This document shows positions 37,483-48,291 of a stretch of DNA of 64,000 bases, one piece after another. The notes beneath the pieces are model-generated. The model searched no databases and was not told the DNA's origin. It saw nothing but the letters and a program-made list of their open reading frames with translations. Positions within the stretch are counted from its first letter, which is position 1; every line of letters begins with the position of its first letter. The DNA is taken from contig OY986435.1 in assembly GCA_963920525.1 (NCBI GenBank), forward strand, positions 268,302,299 through 268,366,298. The letters are read 5' to 3'. A program made the translations under genes and the position numbers. The DNA is from Dichetophora obliterata. Its lineage: Eukaryota > Arthropoda > Insecta > Diptera > Sciomyzidae.

Positions 37483-39266
37483 CACGGTTGCCACTTGCTT
37501 ATTTTTTGTTGAACCAAATTCTCCGAAAAAATGTACCAAATAGGAAAAAATGTACCAATTTTTTTTTAATACAATAATTTAATAACATTTATTATAATAA
37601 TTTACTGGAGTATATTTGTTTTCATACCAAACATAACAAAAATATTAAGTTTTGTTATACGCTATTATCAAAATAATAGAAACATCAAAATAGTTCTTGT
37701 GCTGGCCAAATATAATTAGATTCATTGCGTTCGACACACAATTTTTTAGAGAGCTTTATGTTGTTTTCAAAATATTGGTTCAGCAACTGCTGAACTGTGT
37801 GCAAGGCACATCAGACTATTTACAAAATTGATAAAATCATTAAAACAAATTTCCCCCAATCCATTATTCACGACCCAGACTTTTTCTCACTTTACCCAAA
37901 TTTTTTCCCAACGTCATCACAATTTTAAGAACTAATATTTAAACCTGAACAAGATTCCTCTGAGTCACAGTAACGTCAGGGTAGCATTTTATGAGATTGA
38001 TTATTGAATTATGGCAATAAAGAAATTTTGTTTTCTGACATAACTTGTGAAGATGTTATTATATGCAAAACATTTAGATCTTCTCTACCTAAATCGAACT
38101 TGTCTTTAATTTGTTTTAGAATATCTTTAGTAATAAGAAAAATTTTCTGATTGGAGATATTTTTCCGCTTTAGTGGAAATTCCCTCAAGTCTCAAAAAAT
38201 GTCTCAAAAAATGTGATTTTTAATATATATGACAAGAAAAGCATGTAAGCTTTCAACTTTTAGGCTGCGTTCATAGTAAGCGCTTTTAGCTTAGCCGAGA
38301 GGTTTAGCTGAAAAACGCTTTGTGTATAATCATATGGAAAAAGCTGAAAGTGTTCATAGTGACAGCATAAAGCTAGCATAAAGCTTATTTTCAAATGCTT
38401 TTCAGCGCTTATATATCCATCTCGCTTGCTCTCACAGCAAAATAATTTTGTTTGTTACGCTTTGTTGTAGAGCATTTTTAAAATGCTTTTCGGCGCTTTA
38501 TTCTTGTTTGATCACATAGTTTCAATTTGTTTGTTTAGTTTTATTATTTATTGCGTCGTTCTTAATTTAAAATTACATTTCGGCACTTGTTTATCAATTT
38601 TGCCTGTTAACAATATTTTCGTTGATTTTGTTTTATATGTTTGATATTTTTTTCTGCTGAAGTTTTAACCGTTGTTACGTAGTTGTTGCGATGCTGTAGC
38701 GTTTTTGTTGTTTCGTTTTGTGGTGCTTTTCTGTTTTATGCACTTCTTACAAGTGACTTGTTGAAAAACAAAATCAAAATTTTAAAATAAAAATCAACAC
38801 AGTTCTCTTTTCCCTTTCTTTTTACTCTTCTCCACACTCATTAAACAAAAAATCTTTCAATGACTCCACAAAACGCTATTGAGGCCATTTTTCCAAAGAA
38901 ACAAATGAAAGCAAAGTATCAGTCAGCTGTAAGCATTAAACGCGCACTATGAACACCAATAAGCTAAATAAGCTACTTTGTGCAGCGTTGAATAAGCATT
39001 TACTATGATCAAAAAAGCTAGACAAAGCAACTTTATGCTTCAGCTTCAGCCAAAGCGTCCACTATGAACGCGGCCTTAGAACTTAACGCAATAAAAGTTC
39101 CACTAAACACAAGTCTGAACATTTCTCCAGTGCTACCAAATTTCACTTTTTGTAACAAGTTGTTAAATTGTAAAGTTTTTACAAAATGTACCAACCCGGA
39201 AAATAATGTACCAAGTTAAAATTAATGTACCAATTTTGGTACAATTGTACCAAAGTGGCAACTGTG
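37483..39266 (-). mobile_element. hAT element with perfect 8-bp duplication
   Basis: The ends are CACGGTTGCCACTTG and, inverted, CACAGTTGCCACTTTGG. The 8-bp target duplication TTTCCAAT is perfect (37475-37482, 39267-39274), which defines hAT. On minus, about 37840-37685 reads CLAHTVQQLLNQYFENNIKL, resembling the hAT motif R-C-AHTLQL. The rest of the transposase is illegible. Repeated gtacca words near both ends (37530-37560, 39180-39255) look like subterminal binding sites. A PIF-type MITE (38263-39075) lies inside. Confidence 0.8.
38263..39075. mobile_element. PIF/Harbinger-type MITE (TTA)
   Basis: This 813-bp element has ends GGCTGCGTTCATAGTAAGCG and, inverted, GGCCGCGTTCATAGTGGACG. It is flanked by TTA at 38260-38262 and 39076-39078. 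AAGCGCTTT/AGCTT-type words recur inside both arms. It has no coding capacity. The 3-bp TTA duplication with GGC/GGG ends fits PIF/Harbinger. Confidence 0.8.
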
Positions 39267-39449
39267 TTTCCAATTTCGATATTAGAGCTAATTTATAAAG
39301 GACCTTTCATATGGTAATATGAAAATATGTATAAGAAATAACTGTTGCTTTTGTAAAGTGGTTTAAATGCAATAAGGTACAAAAAGTTATATCAATTTAA
39401 AATATTCCAAAATGTTTCTTTCTGTCCTTGCGAGAAACAAACTCTTTCA

Positions 39450-39706
39450 CCACTTACATCAAATTAAATTCTTCGGTTTTATCTTTGTGAATGTGTATAA
39501 GTGCCGCATGAGTGAGTCGTTTCTGTGTCAGTTGCTCGAAGATACGTTTTAAGTCGTCTTAGTGCACTAAAAGAACGCTCAGATGAAGCTGCTGTTGCAG
39601 GCACAGTCAAAACCCAAGTTTTTCGACTTCGTTTAATATTTTTTTTCAATGTATCCGAATTTTTTTCAAATTGGAATTGCAGTAGAAACTCTTTGTAGTG
39701 TTCTAT
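39450..39706 (-). pseudogene. hAT transposase C-terminal dimerisation domain
   Basis: The minus strand reads HYKEFLLQFQFEKNSDTLKK, then LTVPATAASSERSFSALRRL and KTYLRATDTETTHS. The block LxIP-x-T-A-x-SERSFSALRRLKTYLR is the hallmark of the hAT C-terminal dimerisation domain. Upstream coding is missing, probably by internal deletion. It lies outside the younger hAT (37483-39266) and in the wrong order to belong to it. Confidence 0.8.
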
Positions 39707-40545
39707 CTTTTTGCAAACACAGAGAAAGAAAATGGTTATGCGAAAGCATGCTTATGAAGTAGAGAGAAAGAAGAGAAAAATAGAAAATACAAAAATGTTA
39801 TCGTTGTAAAAAAACTGATATTTTGAATAACTTTTGAGTTTTCTTTTTAAATTGTTTATCTAGCTAAATAAGCGGGGGGGGGGCGATTGCCCTCCTTCCC
39901 CCGCTTGCTACGCCAACGTACGACACATAATCGTACAATTAGAGTACTTGAAAAACAATATGAGATAAGCATAGTGTTTGTGATGGATGAAACATTTTCC
40001 TTGTATTATATTTAAAATTTTTCAGAATTAACTTAACCTTTGCACTTCTGTTCGGGCTGTATATTCCCTATTCGATGACAGAAAAACGATGCTAGGGGCA
40101 TAATTTTCTCCGTTATATAAAACGTGACCCCCCCCCCCACCCTTTCTTTTCACTTTTATGTCATTTTCCAACAGTTTTGTCGATTTCGTTAAAATTTTGC
40201 AAACTAGGGTTTCTAGGGTGTTCCAGAAAATCTTTTGAATTTTGGTGAAAATTAAAAAATGTTAATTTCGTGTGCTCATCAACCATTATTTTTTGCACAA
40301 AAAAACCATTAGCTAAACCAAGGAAAGGCTTGATTAATACTATGAAGACTCTGCACTATCGATTGGAATGATTCACAAATGGTTTACTGAATTATGATGC
40401 AGTGGTACAAGCACAAGTGACGGCGAAAGTTCTTGACGCGATCGTTTGACTTATTCGAAGGCGTGTTTGGCGATGTTGAACAAAGATAAGAAGGATTTTA
40501 TTCCGTCGATTAGTAACCGTGAACGAAACAGGCATCCATCACTAC

Positions 40546-42375
40546 TAGAGCTTTCAATCCCGGGATCCCGAAATCCCGGGATAACTAACCAATTTCTCGT
40601 CCCGGAATCCCGGGACTCCGAACACTAAATCCCCGGATGTTGTTCATAAGAAAATATAAAAATTTTCATACTTGCAACTATAAATGCAACTGCAATGTAA
40701 ACGATGGTTTTTTTAATATCGAAATCACCCTGATCTTTTTTTTATCTCTCTATACACTTTGAAAGTCTATTTGTTAGTTTGTTTTGGTTGTGACATTAAA
40801 AGACTCTGTTTACAAGGCTGTTCAACTTACATGGAATTTTTAACGTAACAATAGTTTCATTACTATACTATAGTTTTTTTTACTATAAAATGAATATTTT
40901 ATTTATATCATACTTTTACTAACATCTAATTAGTTTATTTGAATAAGAAGTTTTGTTTTCTTTTTAAATTTTTTAAATTTTTTATGCAGTTTGTTTTGTC
41001 AATTTCAATTTGTCAATTTCAATTTATTCGTATAGCTGAAAATATAAGTTTACTAAGAGCTATGCTCATTTGTAGTACAACATAAAACATTTAAATGATT
41101 AACTTACTTAAATCTTATAACAATAGCAACTAATTTTAAAGACAAATAACTTAATTTTAATACAATAATGACTTAATGCTCTTAAAAACTATAGTAAGTT
41201 AAAAGTAAAGAATATAATGTATAGACTGAGTGAAAAATAGAAATCATTAGTATCATAATCAGAAAGTACTTAGAACAAGAGTATAAAGATACTAAAGAGC
41301 AGAGAAAAAGATAAAATAGATTGCCTAAAAGAACCTCTCCCAGTGATTTCCCTAAGACTCCGTGGTAGAGAATTCCACAACCTTTGTTTCTTTTTTTAAT
41401 GCACTCAGAACATGTTGCGTAAACCAAGGACAGGACATATTTTTAACACTACAAGAACGTTAAGGGACATGTTAATCAAACAAATATTTTATTGATTCAA
41501 TAGTGAATTAAGCTTATCATTAATGTTTGTGTGAAGTCATAATCAACAATATGAGTTTTGTTGAACTTATTTACGTGCATATTTTATTTAAAACATTTTG
41601 GATTTTCATTCTTAAGCAAATGTTGAATTTTTTTTAAATATAAAAATCATAACGTTTCTTATTAAATGAACTTATTATATTACTTAAAATCTAAAAGTTT
41701 AGAAAATATCATTAAAAAAGGACCGTAAAGGTTTTGATTTTTATTACAAAAAATCATAATAGTTTTTATTTAAAAAAATTATAAAAACATAACCTTTACT
41801 TTTTATTTTAATTGTTTTTCGATCTGATTTAATCAGATTATGCAAATCTTTTCAATATCATATTAATTTTTATGAAAAAAATTATTTTATCATAACCTTT
41901 ATTTTTTTCTAATTTTTTTCGATCTGATTTAATCACCATCAGATAATGCATATCTTTTCAATCATAAAAGTTACAAATGTTTCCTCTAAAAATACAAAAT
42001 AGGATTTCAGAATTTGACTTTTTCTTTCAGTTATTGTTGAATTTTTTTCTTTGTATTCTTCTTTGTGCATTACAACTGTAACTTTTGTCTGCATTACAAG
42101 TAGTAATTATGATTTCGTCATAGTGTTGTCAAGTCACTTTTGAGTGTTTTTGAATATTTTAAGTGTAAATAAGGATTAAGTTTGGATTTTTATTTAAAAA
42201 TTAAATAGCAAAATAAGCAATTGTCTTTGCTAAAACGCAGAAATTAAGATAAAGAGTTATTAACGATCCCTGCTTTTAATTCAGCTTAATGCCATTTCTT
42301 TAAAATTTTGGCATTTCGGGAGCCCAAAAAATCGCGTGATCCCGGGATCATGAATTTCAAATCCCGAAAGCCCTA
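40546..42375. mobile_element. Non-autonomous hAT inside mariner
   Basis: The ends are TAGAGCTTTCAATCCCGGGA and, inverted, TAGGGCTTTCGGGATT. An 8-bp duplication ATCACTAC/ATCACAAC lies at 40538-40545 and 42376-42383. Comparison with the first mariner (gatccatcactacatacc) shows the flanks are continuous mariner sequence, which confirms the boundaries. CCCGGGAT words recur at both ends as subterminal repeats. About 110-bp blocks around tcgatctgatttaatca repeat near 41700-41960. It has no transposase. Confidence 0.82.
41005..41420 (-). pseudogene. LINE 3'-end fragment inside hAT
   Basis: The minus strand reads KQRLWNSLPRSLREITGRGS and FRQSILS. This matches the last residues of the LINE at 26145-27181 (RLWNALPRNLREIE, FRQSIL). 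The 3' UTR and a tail of TTGAAATTGACAAA repeats (about 40990-41035) follow. It is a short 5'-truncated insertion of a related family. Confidence 0.75.
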
Positions 42376-42920
42376 ATCACAACACATCAGAGACAAAGGA
42401 ACCGTCGAAACGGTGGACTTCTCCGACCGAGCGTGTTCCGAAGAAGGTGAAGACGGTGCTATCGGCCGGAAAGGTTATGGCGACTGTATTTTGGGATAAA
42501 CGCGGTATAATATACATAGATTACCTTCCACCGAAACGATCAATGGCGAATGCTATGCAGCCGAATTGGATCGTTTTAACGACGCTTTGAAAGATAAACG
42601 TCCCCATTTGGCGAGGAAAAGTTTTCTCCGTCAAGACAAAGCTCGCGTTCACACATGCCCAGCTCCCATGGCACAATTCCATGAATTCAAGTACGAATTA
42701 CTTCCTCATCTAGCATATTCTCTAGATTTGGCCTCCTCCGACTATTTTCTGTTTCCAAACTTGAAGAAATGGCTGGGCGGAAAGAGATTCATCACCAGAG
42801 AGGAACTCATCACCAAAACATAGACCTACTTTGATGTCCTTCCGAAAGCTTCTTTTTCGGATGGGATCTAAAAATTGGAGGAACGTTGAGCGAATTGTAT
42901 AAAGCTAAAAAGAGGTAATA

Positions 42921-43736
42921 CCCAGCAAAAAAGTGGATCATCCTATGAGCGATCTGGGAGTGCTCCCTGAGGAGCAGTGGAGTGTTCCTTATTGATCCAA
43001 GCTAGGTGTATTTTGTGTTCTCGTTTAACATTGCATGTCCTAGGAAGAGTAGCGCTCCCTTTAACATCCCAGAGGAGCTCAAAAGGAGCGATAAATAAAT
43101 GATTCAAATGGATCAGCAAAGGAACATTTAAAATATTTGTTTTTGTTTTTTTTTTAAAAGATCAAAGAACCAACATGCGCCTTATACAAACAAGGTTTGG
43201 TCTTTGACGTGAAAGGAAAGGGATAGATTAGCTAGAGAAATTGATTATAACCATACGTGAATTATTGATTAGACGAAACAGACGTAAAAGATAATGCTTT
43301 CAATCGCTTTTAACCGAGACTAGTGTGTGTTATGCCATAACCTCGGCAAGCATTTTCAGCCCTTAGTTGTTCATGCCCTTTAATTCCACATTTTCCCACA
43401 ATTTAGCTGTGGATTTTTAGTTTTCCATAATTCTTAAATGTAGGAACGAACAAAGAAAGTGAAAAGAAGCATGCCCGAACCCGGAGTCGAAAAAGGGACC
43501 TCTGGATTGTAAGTCTTGCGCACTCTCCACTAGACTACAATGGCCGATTTTTCACAGCAAATAATGATCGAGTTTCTTACAAAGCACATGACTCACTATT
43601 GATTGCTCGCCTATTGATTTTTTAAAACAGTAAAGGAGCACAAGAGCACAAGTGCTCACTTTTTGATAGAATAAAACAGCAAAAAAGCGCTCTGTTGTTG
43701 CTCCTCATAGGAACGATCGCATGTTTTTTTACTGGG
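42921..43736. mobile_element. TA-flanked element with tRNA-like segment
   Basis: The ends are CCCAGCAAAAAAGTGGATC and, inverted, CCCAGTAAAAAAACATGCGA. TA lies at 42919-42920 and 43737-43738. Removing 42921-43738 gives mariner sequence collinear with the first mariner (GAGGTAATATTAAG against GAGACTATATTGAG). The interior is rich in GAGC/GCTCC words and holds a minus-strand tRNA-like sequence (43470-43546). No protein is encoded. It is distantly similar to the repeat at 7185-7700. Confidence 0.78.
43470..43546 (-). other. tRNA-like sequence inside a MITE
   Basis: On minus it reads CATTGTAGTCTAGTGGAGAG, GCGCAAGACTTACAATCC and a T-arm-like stretch ending CGACTCCGGG. The A-box-like TAGTCTAGTGG is shared with the copies at 7422 and 43974, but the B box is degraded (TTTTTCGACTCC). 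Not expected to be a functional tRNA. Confidence 0.45.
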
Positions 43737-43973
43737 TATTAAGAAATGAAACTTTTTTGCCTTAACAATTATTCCTTGTTTAATTTTTCACGGAATTATC
43801 AAACGGGCCTCGTAAGAACAGACAACCTGATTTTTTTTTCCAGTTAAAAAAACGGTAATAAAAAATAATTTTGTGCAGAAGTTAAAGATGTGTATTTGGA
43901 ATTGATTCATAAAAAAATTGTTCAAAATATGTCAAAAAGAAGTACAACAAGTTAAAATAAGTACTTTTAGCGT

Positions 43974-44049
43974 ACAACGATAGTCTAGTGATAGCGCACT
44001 TGACTGTCGCCCAGGGGTGCCGGGTTCGAATCCTGGCCAGGCCCATTGT
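43974..44049 (+). other. tRNA-like sequence (Asp-like loop)
   Basis: It carries TAGTCTAGTGATAGCG, an anticodon loop CTGTCGC, and a strong T arm (GCCGGG-TTCGAAT-CCTGGC, six pairs counting one G-T). The outer ACAA and TTGT can pair. It is closely similar to 7422-7493 in inverse orientation. The repeated association with dispersed repeats suggests a tRNA-derived module. Expression from its A and B boxes is possible but untested. Confidence 0.5.
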
Positions 44050-44165
44050 CCTACGCTTTAATTTTTCTTTCCTTATTTCTAATCAAAATAACTTTAAAAC
44101 ACATCAATTTACGACGAAAAGTAGTAGTTGGTGGTGGTAGGAAAGTTTAAGGAGAGGAACGCTTA

Positions 44166-44345
44166 GGGCCAGTTTCACGACCATTAGTTAACCACTAACC
44201 AGAGGTTAACTAACAGATTTGAGTTTCACAATCAATGTTAACTAATAGATTAAGCCACCATTGGTGGTGGTTTAAACCATTAGTTAACTAACAGCTGATT
44301 TCTGTAATTAACTAATTGGTTAACTAATGGTCGTGAAACTGGCCC
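44166..44345. mobile_element. 180-bp PIF/Harbinger-type MITE
   Basis: The inverted ends GGGCCAGTTTCACGACCATT are perfect on both sides. TTA flanks at 44163-44165 and 44346-44348. The interior is built of GTTAACTAA words and is itself almost palindromic. No coding capacity. Confidence 0.88.
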
Positions 44346-44439
44346 TTAGTAACTGCATTTGATTGAGATCAAGGCATAACACTTGCTTCAGTTTTATAAC
44401 ATATTTCTATAGCTTTCTGCCACACTAACAACATCCACA

Positions 44440-44530
44440 CTTCTTCAATTCTGTGGTATCACAACGGACCAATTCGGTCTAAGTGGGCCTTTGTAACGAC
44501 CTGCCGCAACCTTAACCTAACCTAACCCAA
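44440..44530 (+). pseudogene. 3' tip of I/LOA-type LINE
   Basis: tctgtggtatcacaacggac and a taaccttaacctaacctaac tail match the 3' end of the LINE near 60885-60950 (ttggtatcacaatgggcctc) and the inverse copy near 46165. Only the last 90 bp are present. Confidence 0.6.
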
Positions 44531-46160
44531 GCATACTACGATTTAAGAAGTACAGCGAGCAAGAAAGCAGTAAAAAATTCCCAAAAAATTAGTACGTTTG
44601 GTCACGTTAGTCATATCCAAAATTTAAGTGTAAGCTCGCCATATTACAACCGTTCGAATGTTAAAAGAAAAAATTCAAGATATATGGGAACAGCGACCCA
44701 GATATAAAAAAATATTTTAAAAAATATATGCATAGTAGAATGAAAATATTAAGGCATTAATTAAAACTAAAGGAAATGTGAATAAATATTAAATTAAAAT
44801 GCTTTTTACTGAGTACATAAATACAAATTAATCCTAAGAACTTATTCTTAAAATAAAAATGTGTTATTGTAAAGTTTTACTAACAAAAAAAAAAAAAAAA
44901 ACAAAACTAATTGCTCTTTTAAGAACATTTTTTAGTTATAATTTTTTTGGCGAGTTACTGTAGATATATTCTGGGTTGCAAAAAATTAAGTAACAAAATC
45001 CATATCCTTCAAGAGATTGTGAAATTTTGTCGGATTCAAGAATACCAAAAATTGTTTTGTATGGCAGTGATCGTCCGTCCCATCGTCACATATCTTCTAA
45101 ATCCTTCTAAATCGACGATGTCATCCATCTGGCAACTCTGCTACCAACAGCAACGCCAGTCAGCCATTCACTCTTGTTCTGTGGCGCTTTCTCTTTTTTT
45201 TTGCTGCCAACGCCAACAAATAGAACATTGCTGCTGGTAAACAATTTTAAATTCAAAATAAATTGTTGTGTTGTTGTTATTTTTATATTACCACAACTCC
45301 ACTGCCGAGCTGCTGGGCTCTTTTGGCTGTTGGGCTGTTTGGGCTGCTTGGGCTGTTTTCGGCTCCTTCTGGGCCCATTGAATTCATTCAACCACGGTTG
45401 GTTGGTTGTTTTATGTTTGGAGACGCAGGCAGCTGTTTCGGTTTAAGTTGCTTTGGCTGATATTTTTAATACTGATACTGGCGCTAACGAAGACGATGAT
45501 GTTGATGATGATGTCGATGCAGATTTCGGCGATATCGTCAATTTTAGTTGGATTAAATGACATTTAAAGTGAATTTGGCTCACTCTCATTACGTTTGTAA
45601 AGTTTCGCCCGAAATTTTTCAATTGGGAGCTATAGTTATTGCAGTAAGGAATTATTTTCAAATTTGCCTTGGCACAAATACCCTCACAGCCGAATTTTAA
45701 AGCATTTCCACTTTTCAATACGGTATTATTTTGATAACGTGACTTTTCATGCAAATTTATTAAACTTAGAATATGTTTTGAATATCAAAGCTTATGTGTA
45801 AAATATCAAGTAAAAAAAAAATATAATCGTTTTGGTCAAGTCATTTGTGTATGAAAGGTAGGCGTGGTTTTTATTCGATTTGGCTCATTTTTGAACGTGA
45901 TTACAAACGGACAGACGGACAGAAGGATATGTTTAAATCGATTCAGATGATGCTGATCAGGTATATATATACTTTTCTAAATTTGCCACGCCTCCTTACC
46001 GAAGTTGAAAAAACGGAGTGATAAAGTTAATATACCCCTTAAGCAGTACTCGTGAGGTTATAAAGAAGTTCATGCAGTGAAATGGTATGAAAATATATAT
46101 TTTTTATAGCTTTTTATTGGTAAGAGATATTTAGGAAATATTGTTATCAAAATTATTTTG
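44531..46160. other. No gene; dispersed fly repeat at 45850-46060
   Basis: Short frames on both strands overlap and lack domains. A poly-A run lies near 44885-44902. The stretch 45850-46060 (taggcgtggtttt ... acggacagacggacag ... ggtatatatatactttt ... atatacccctt) is a repeat type I recall as widespread in higher flies. Confidence 0.5.
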
Positions 46161-46164
46161 GATG

Positions 46165-46746
46165 CTGTATTAGGTTAGGTTAAGTTAGGTTGTGGCGACA
46201 GCGGCTGCACGTAATAAAACCATACTGCACTTGCCTCGGCTTACTTAGACCAATAAGGTCCATTGTGGTACCGGTGCACACTCGGCCTTCAGTTCGATTG
46301 GAACCACATTGAGTTTTTGGTGAAGCTTACAAGAGTTTGACGCTTATCCTTGACAGCAGGTTGTCAAGCTCGAAAAAGAAGAACGACGCCAGATACCTTT
46401 TTCTATCGAGCGCAGGACAGGAATATAGAAGTGTGGAAGATGGTTTCTTCCTCGTCCCTGCAGCTTCTGCAAAACTCATTTGCGATAACTTCCAGTCTAA
46501 AGGCATGTCTGCCTATTAGTTAAGCAGTGCCCTGTGGTAACGGCCACTAGCTTTGCTACCTCTAGTCTTCCCAGCGAGAGAAGGGCTCTCGATCGCATTA
46601 GTTCTAGAGTCGGCCAAATAAGCCTCGTTGTTCTGCATGCTAAGAGTTCAGCCCATCTTGAGTTGATGTGTCGTACTCTTTGAGCAGGAGTTTGACAGTT
46701 GCCATAGGCATGCTCGGAGAGTTCTGAACCACTGAAGTCACCGAGG
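46165..46746 (-). pseudogene. I/LOA-type LINE, 3' half (Transib target)
   Basis: On minus, after the RNase H remnant at 51158-51395, the sequence continues SVTSVVQNSPSMPMATVKLL. Pieces VAVTTGHCLTNRQ and FCRSCRDEEE follow, then the 3' UTR and a (TAACCT)-type tail near 46165-46190. The same C-terminal zinc-like motif (ITGHCLIGRHA ... CKSCRDEEEEE) occurs at 60630-60740. The two halves join across the Transib element with TACCG counted once. Many stops. Confidence 0.75.
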
Positions 46747-46751
46747 TACCG
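46747..46751. other. Transib target-site duplication (left)
   Basis: TACCG, identical to 51153-51157. A 5-bp duplication is the established Transib size. Confidence 0.93.
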
Positions 46752-46779
46752 CACAGTGTAACGAGTGCGGCCAAAAATA
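46752..46779 (+). promoter_or_regulatory. Left terminus: heptamer, 12-bp spacer, nonamer-like
   Basis: Heptamer CACAGTG at 46752-46758, which is exactly the vertebrate RSS consensus. The spacer taacgagtgcgg (46759-46770) is 12 bp. The nonamer-like CCAAAAATA (46771-46779) matches the consensus ACAAAAACC at 6 of 9 positions, including the A-run core. Expected transposase binding and cleavage site. Confidence 0.85.
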
Positions 46780-47129
46780 GGACAAGAAAAAAAGTCATAA
46801 AATTGTAATTCTAAATATGCATCATTATAGTACAGAGTATCATTATTCTGAAATTAAAAGTATTTTGCTTTATCTTTTCGATAATGGAGGAGTAGCATCC
46901 TAAATATGCCCGCCTAAAAATATGATAAATTTTTTTTTTACAGTTTGACACTGTATATTTTGTTATAAAGTCATACATTTTTTGTAACAAAAATATGCAA
47001 GACAATATCTAATATATATTTATTTTTTTTATTAAAAAATATTTATTAAAATGCAAACATAAAAAAAAATTATTTATAACTAAGAACAAGTCCTCGAAAT
47101 CTAAAAAAACGAAAACTTTGAGTAACAAT

Positions 47130-47725
47130 AAAAAAAAAACATTTTTGTTTTTTTTTTAAATTTTAATATGGTTTACAACAACACTTTTTTAACATATTTT
47201 CAAAAATTTGTTTGCCGAAACTCAATAGAAACGACTTTACGCCTATTTTCCTGAAGCATGTTTTGGCTAAAATGAGCAATTTTATATGGAAAAATTACAA
47301 TTTTTTCACAAAGTTCAAAACAGAATATAAGAAAAAAAGCATTTTTGTTTTTTTTTTTATTTTAATATGTTTTGTAACAACACTTTCTTAACATATTTCC
47401 AAAATATGGTTTGCCGAAACTCAATAATAACGACTAAACGCCCACTTTTCTGAAGCCTGATTTGGCGAAAATGAGCAATTTTATATGGAAAAATTACAAT
47501 TTTTTCACAAAGTTCAAGACAAAATATAAGAAAAAAAGCATTTTTGTTTTCTTTTAAATTTTAATAAGTCTTTTATCAACACTTTCTTAACATATTTCCA
47601 AAATTTGGTTTGCCGAAACTCAATAATAACGACTTTACGCTCACTTTTGTGAAGCATGTTTTGGCGAAAATGAGCATATTTTATATGGGAAAAAAGCAAC
47701 TTTTTCACAAATTTCAAATTACAAC
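47130..47725. repeat. 199-bp tandem repeat, three copies
   Basis: The word tttgccgaaactcaata recurs at 47211, 47410 and 47609, spacing 199 bp. Each unit ends with ttttatatggaaaaattaca-type sequence. It lies in the left subterminal part of the Transib element, upstream of the gene. It could be promoter or accessory binding DNA, or a replication-slippage product. Confidence 0.9.
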
Positions 47726-48291
47726 ATATACTGAAAAATAAGTGTTTACATTGTTATATGTCTAAAAAATAGTTTCACTTTCCGTAAAAAATAGACTTAC
47801 TAATAATATAGTAATATATTCGTAGGTAAAAAAACATTTATCGTTGGCTTACAACGAAAACTGGCCAACTAAGAAAATTAATATGGTATATTAAATTGTT
47901 ATACACTCATTGAAATAAAAATGAGTTCGTGGTGTTTCTTCATTTCATTTATTTAATAATTATATTCATATACATTTTTTTTAATGTATATATGAACATT
48001 TATTACGATTAGTATTATTATTTTTTCAATTAAACAACTATTAGCGTACAGCAATATATGGTTATATTGAAACGTTTTGTACGGTATTCAAAGATTCACT
48101 AAGGCCAATGAAAACAAGTATGAAAATAACCGTTGTCTTAAAAACAAAACAAAAAACAATTTCAGAACAAGTTTAAGTGAAGAGTAAATATTAATTCAAA
48201 GTGAAAAAACACCATTAAAATAATTTCGAAAGAAGTATGAAAGTAATTATTATTTTATTAGTGCGTATAAAAATTCATAATTTATTTATTA

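Larger units (their letters stand above)
37310..39925 (-). mobile_element. Decayed hAT element hosting a second hAT
   Basis: Three pieces suggest one old minus-strand hAT. At 39876-39922 lies a G/C-run terminus (on minus GTTGGCGTAGCAAGCGGGGG) of the type seen at ends of zinc-finger hAT elements. At 39450-39706 lies a transposase C-terminus. Near 37318-37350 is another C/G-run stretch. The middle is occupied by the hAT at 37483-39266. Outer limits are approximate and no target duplication was found. Confidence 0.5.
40235..43812 (+). mobile_element. Second mariner, split by two insertions
   Basis: Right end TTTTTCACGGAATTATCAAA + CGGGCCTCG with TA at 43813-43814 matches the left end of the first mariner. 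The left inverted repeat is missing. Transposase pieces in order: 40256-40540 (ending FIPSISNRERNRHPS), then 42384-42918. The catalytic triad is still readable: FWDKRGIIYIDYL (first Asp), RQDKARVHTC (second) and YSLDLASSDYFLF (third). Exactly 34 residues separate the last two, the mariner D,D34D spacing. Stops and frameshifts remain, so it is inactive. Confidence 0.88.

Noticed and set aside
46942..46955. Alternative Transib end at CACTGTATATTTTG
   Set aside because: The pair CACAGTG at 46752 and 51152 has matching inner sequence and a perfect TACCG duplication; this one has neither.
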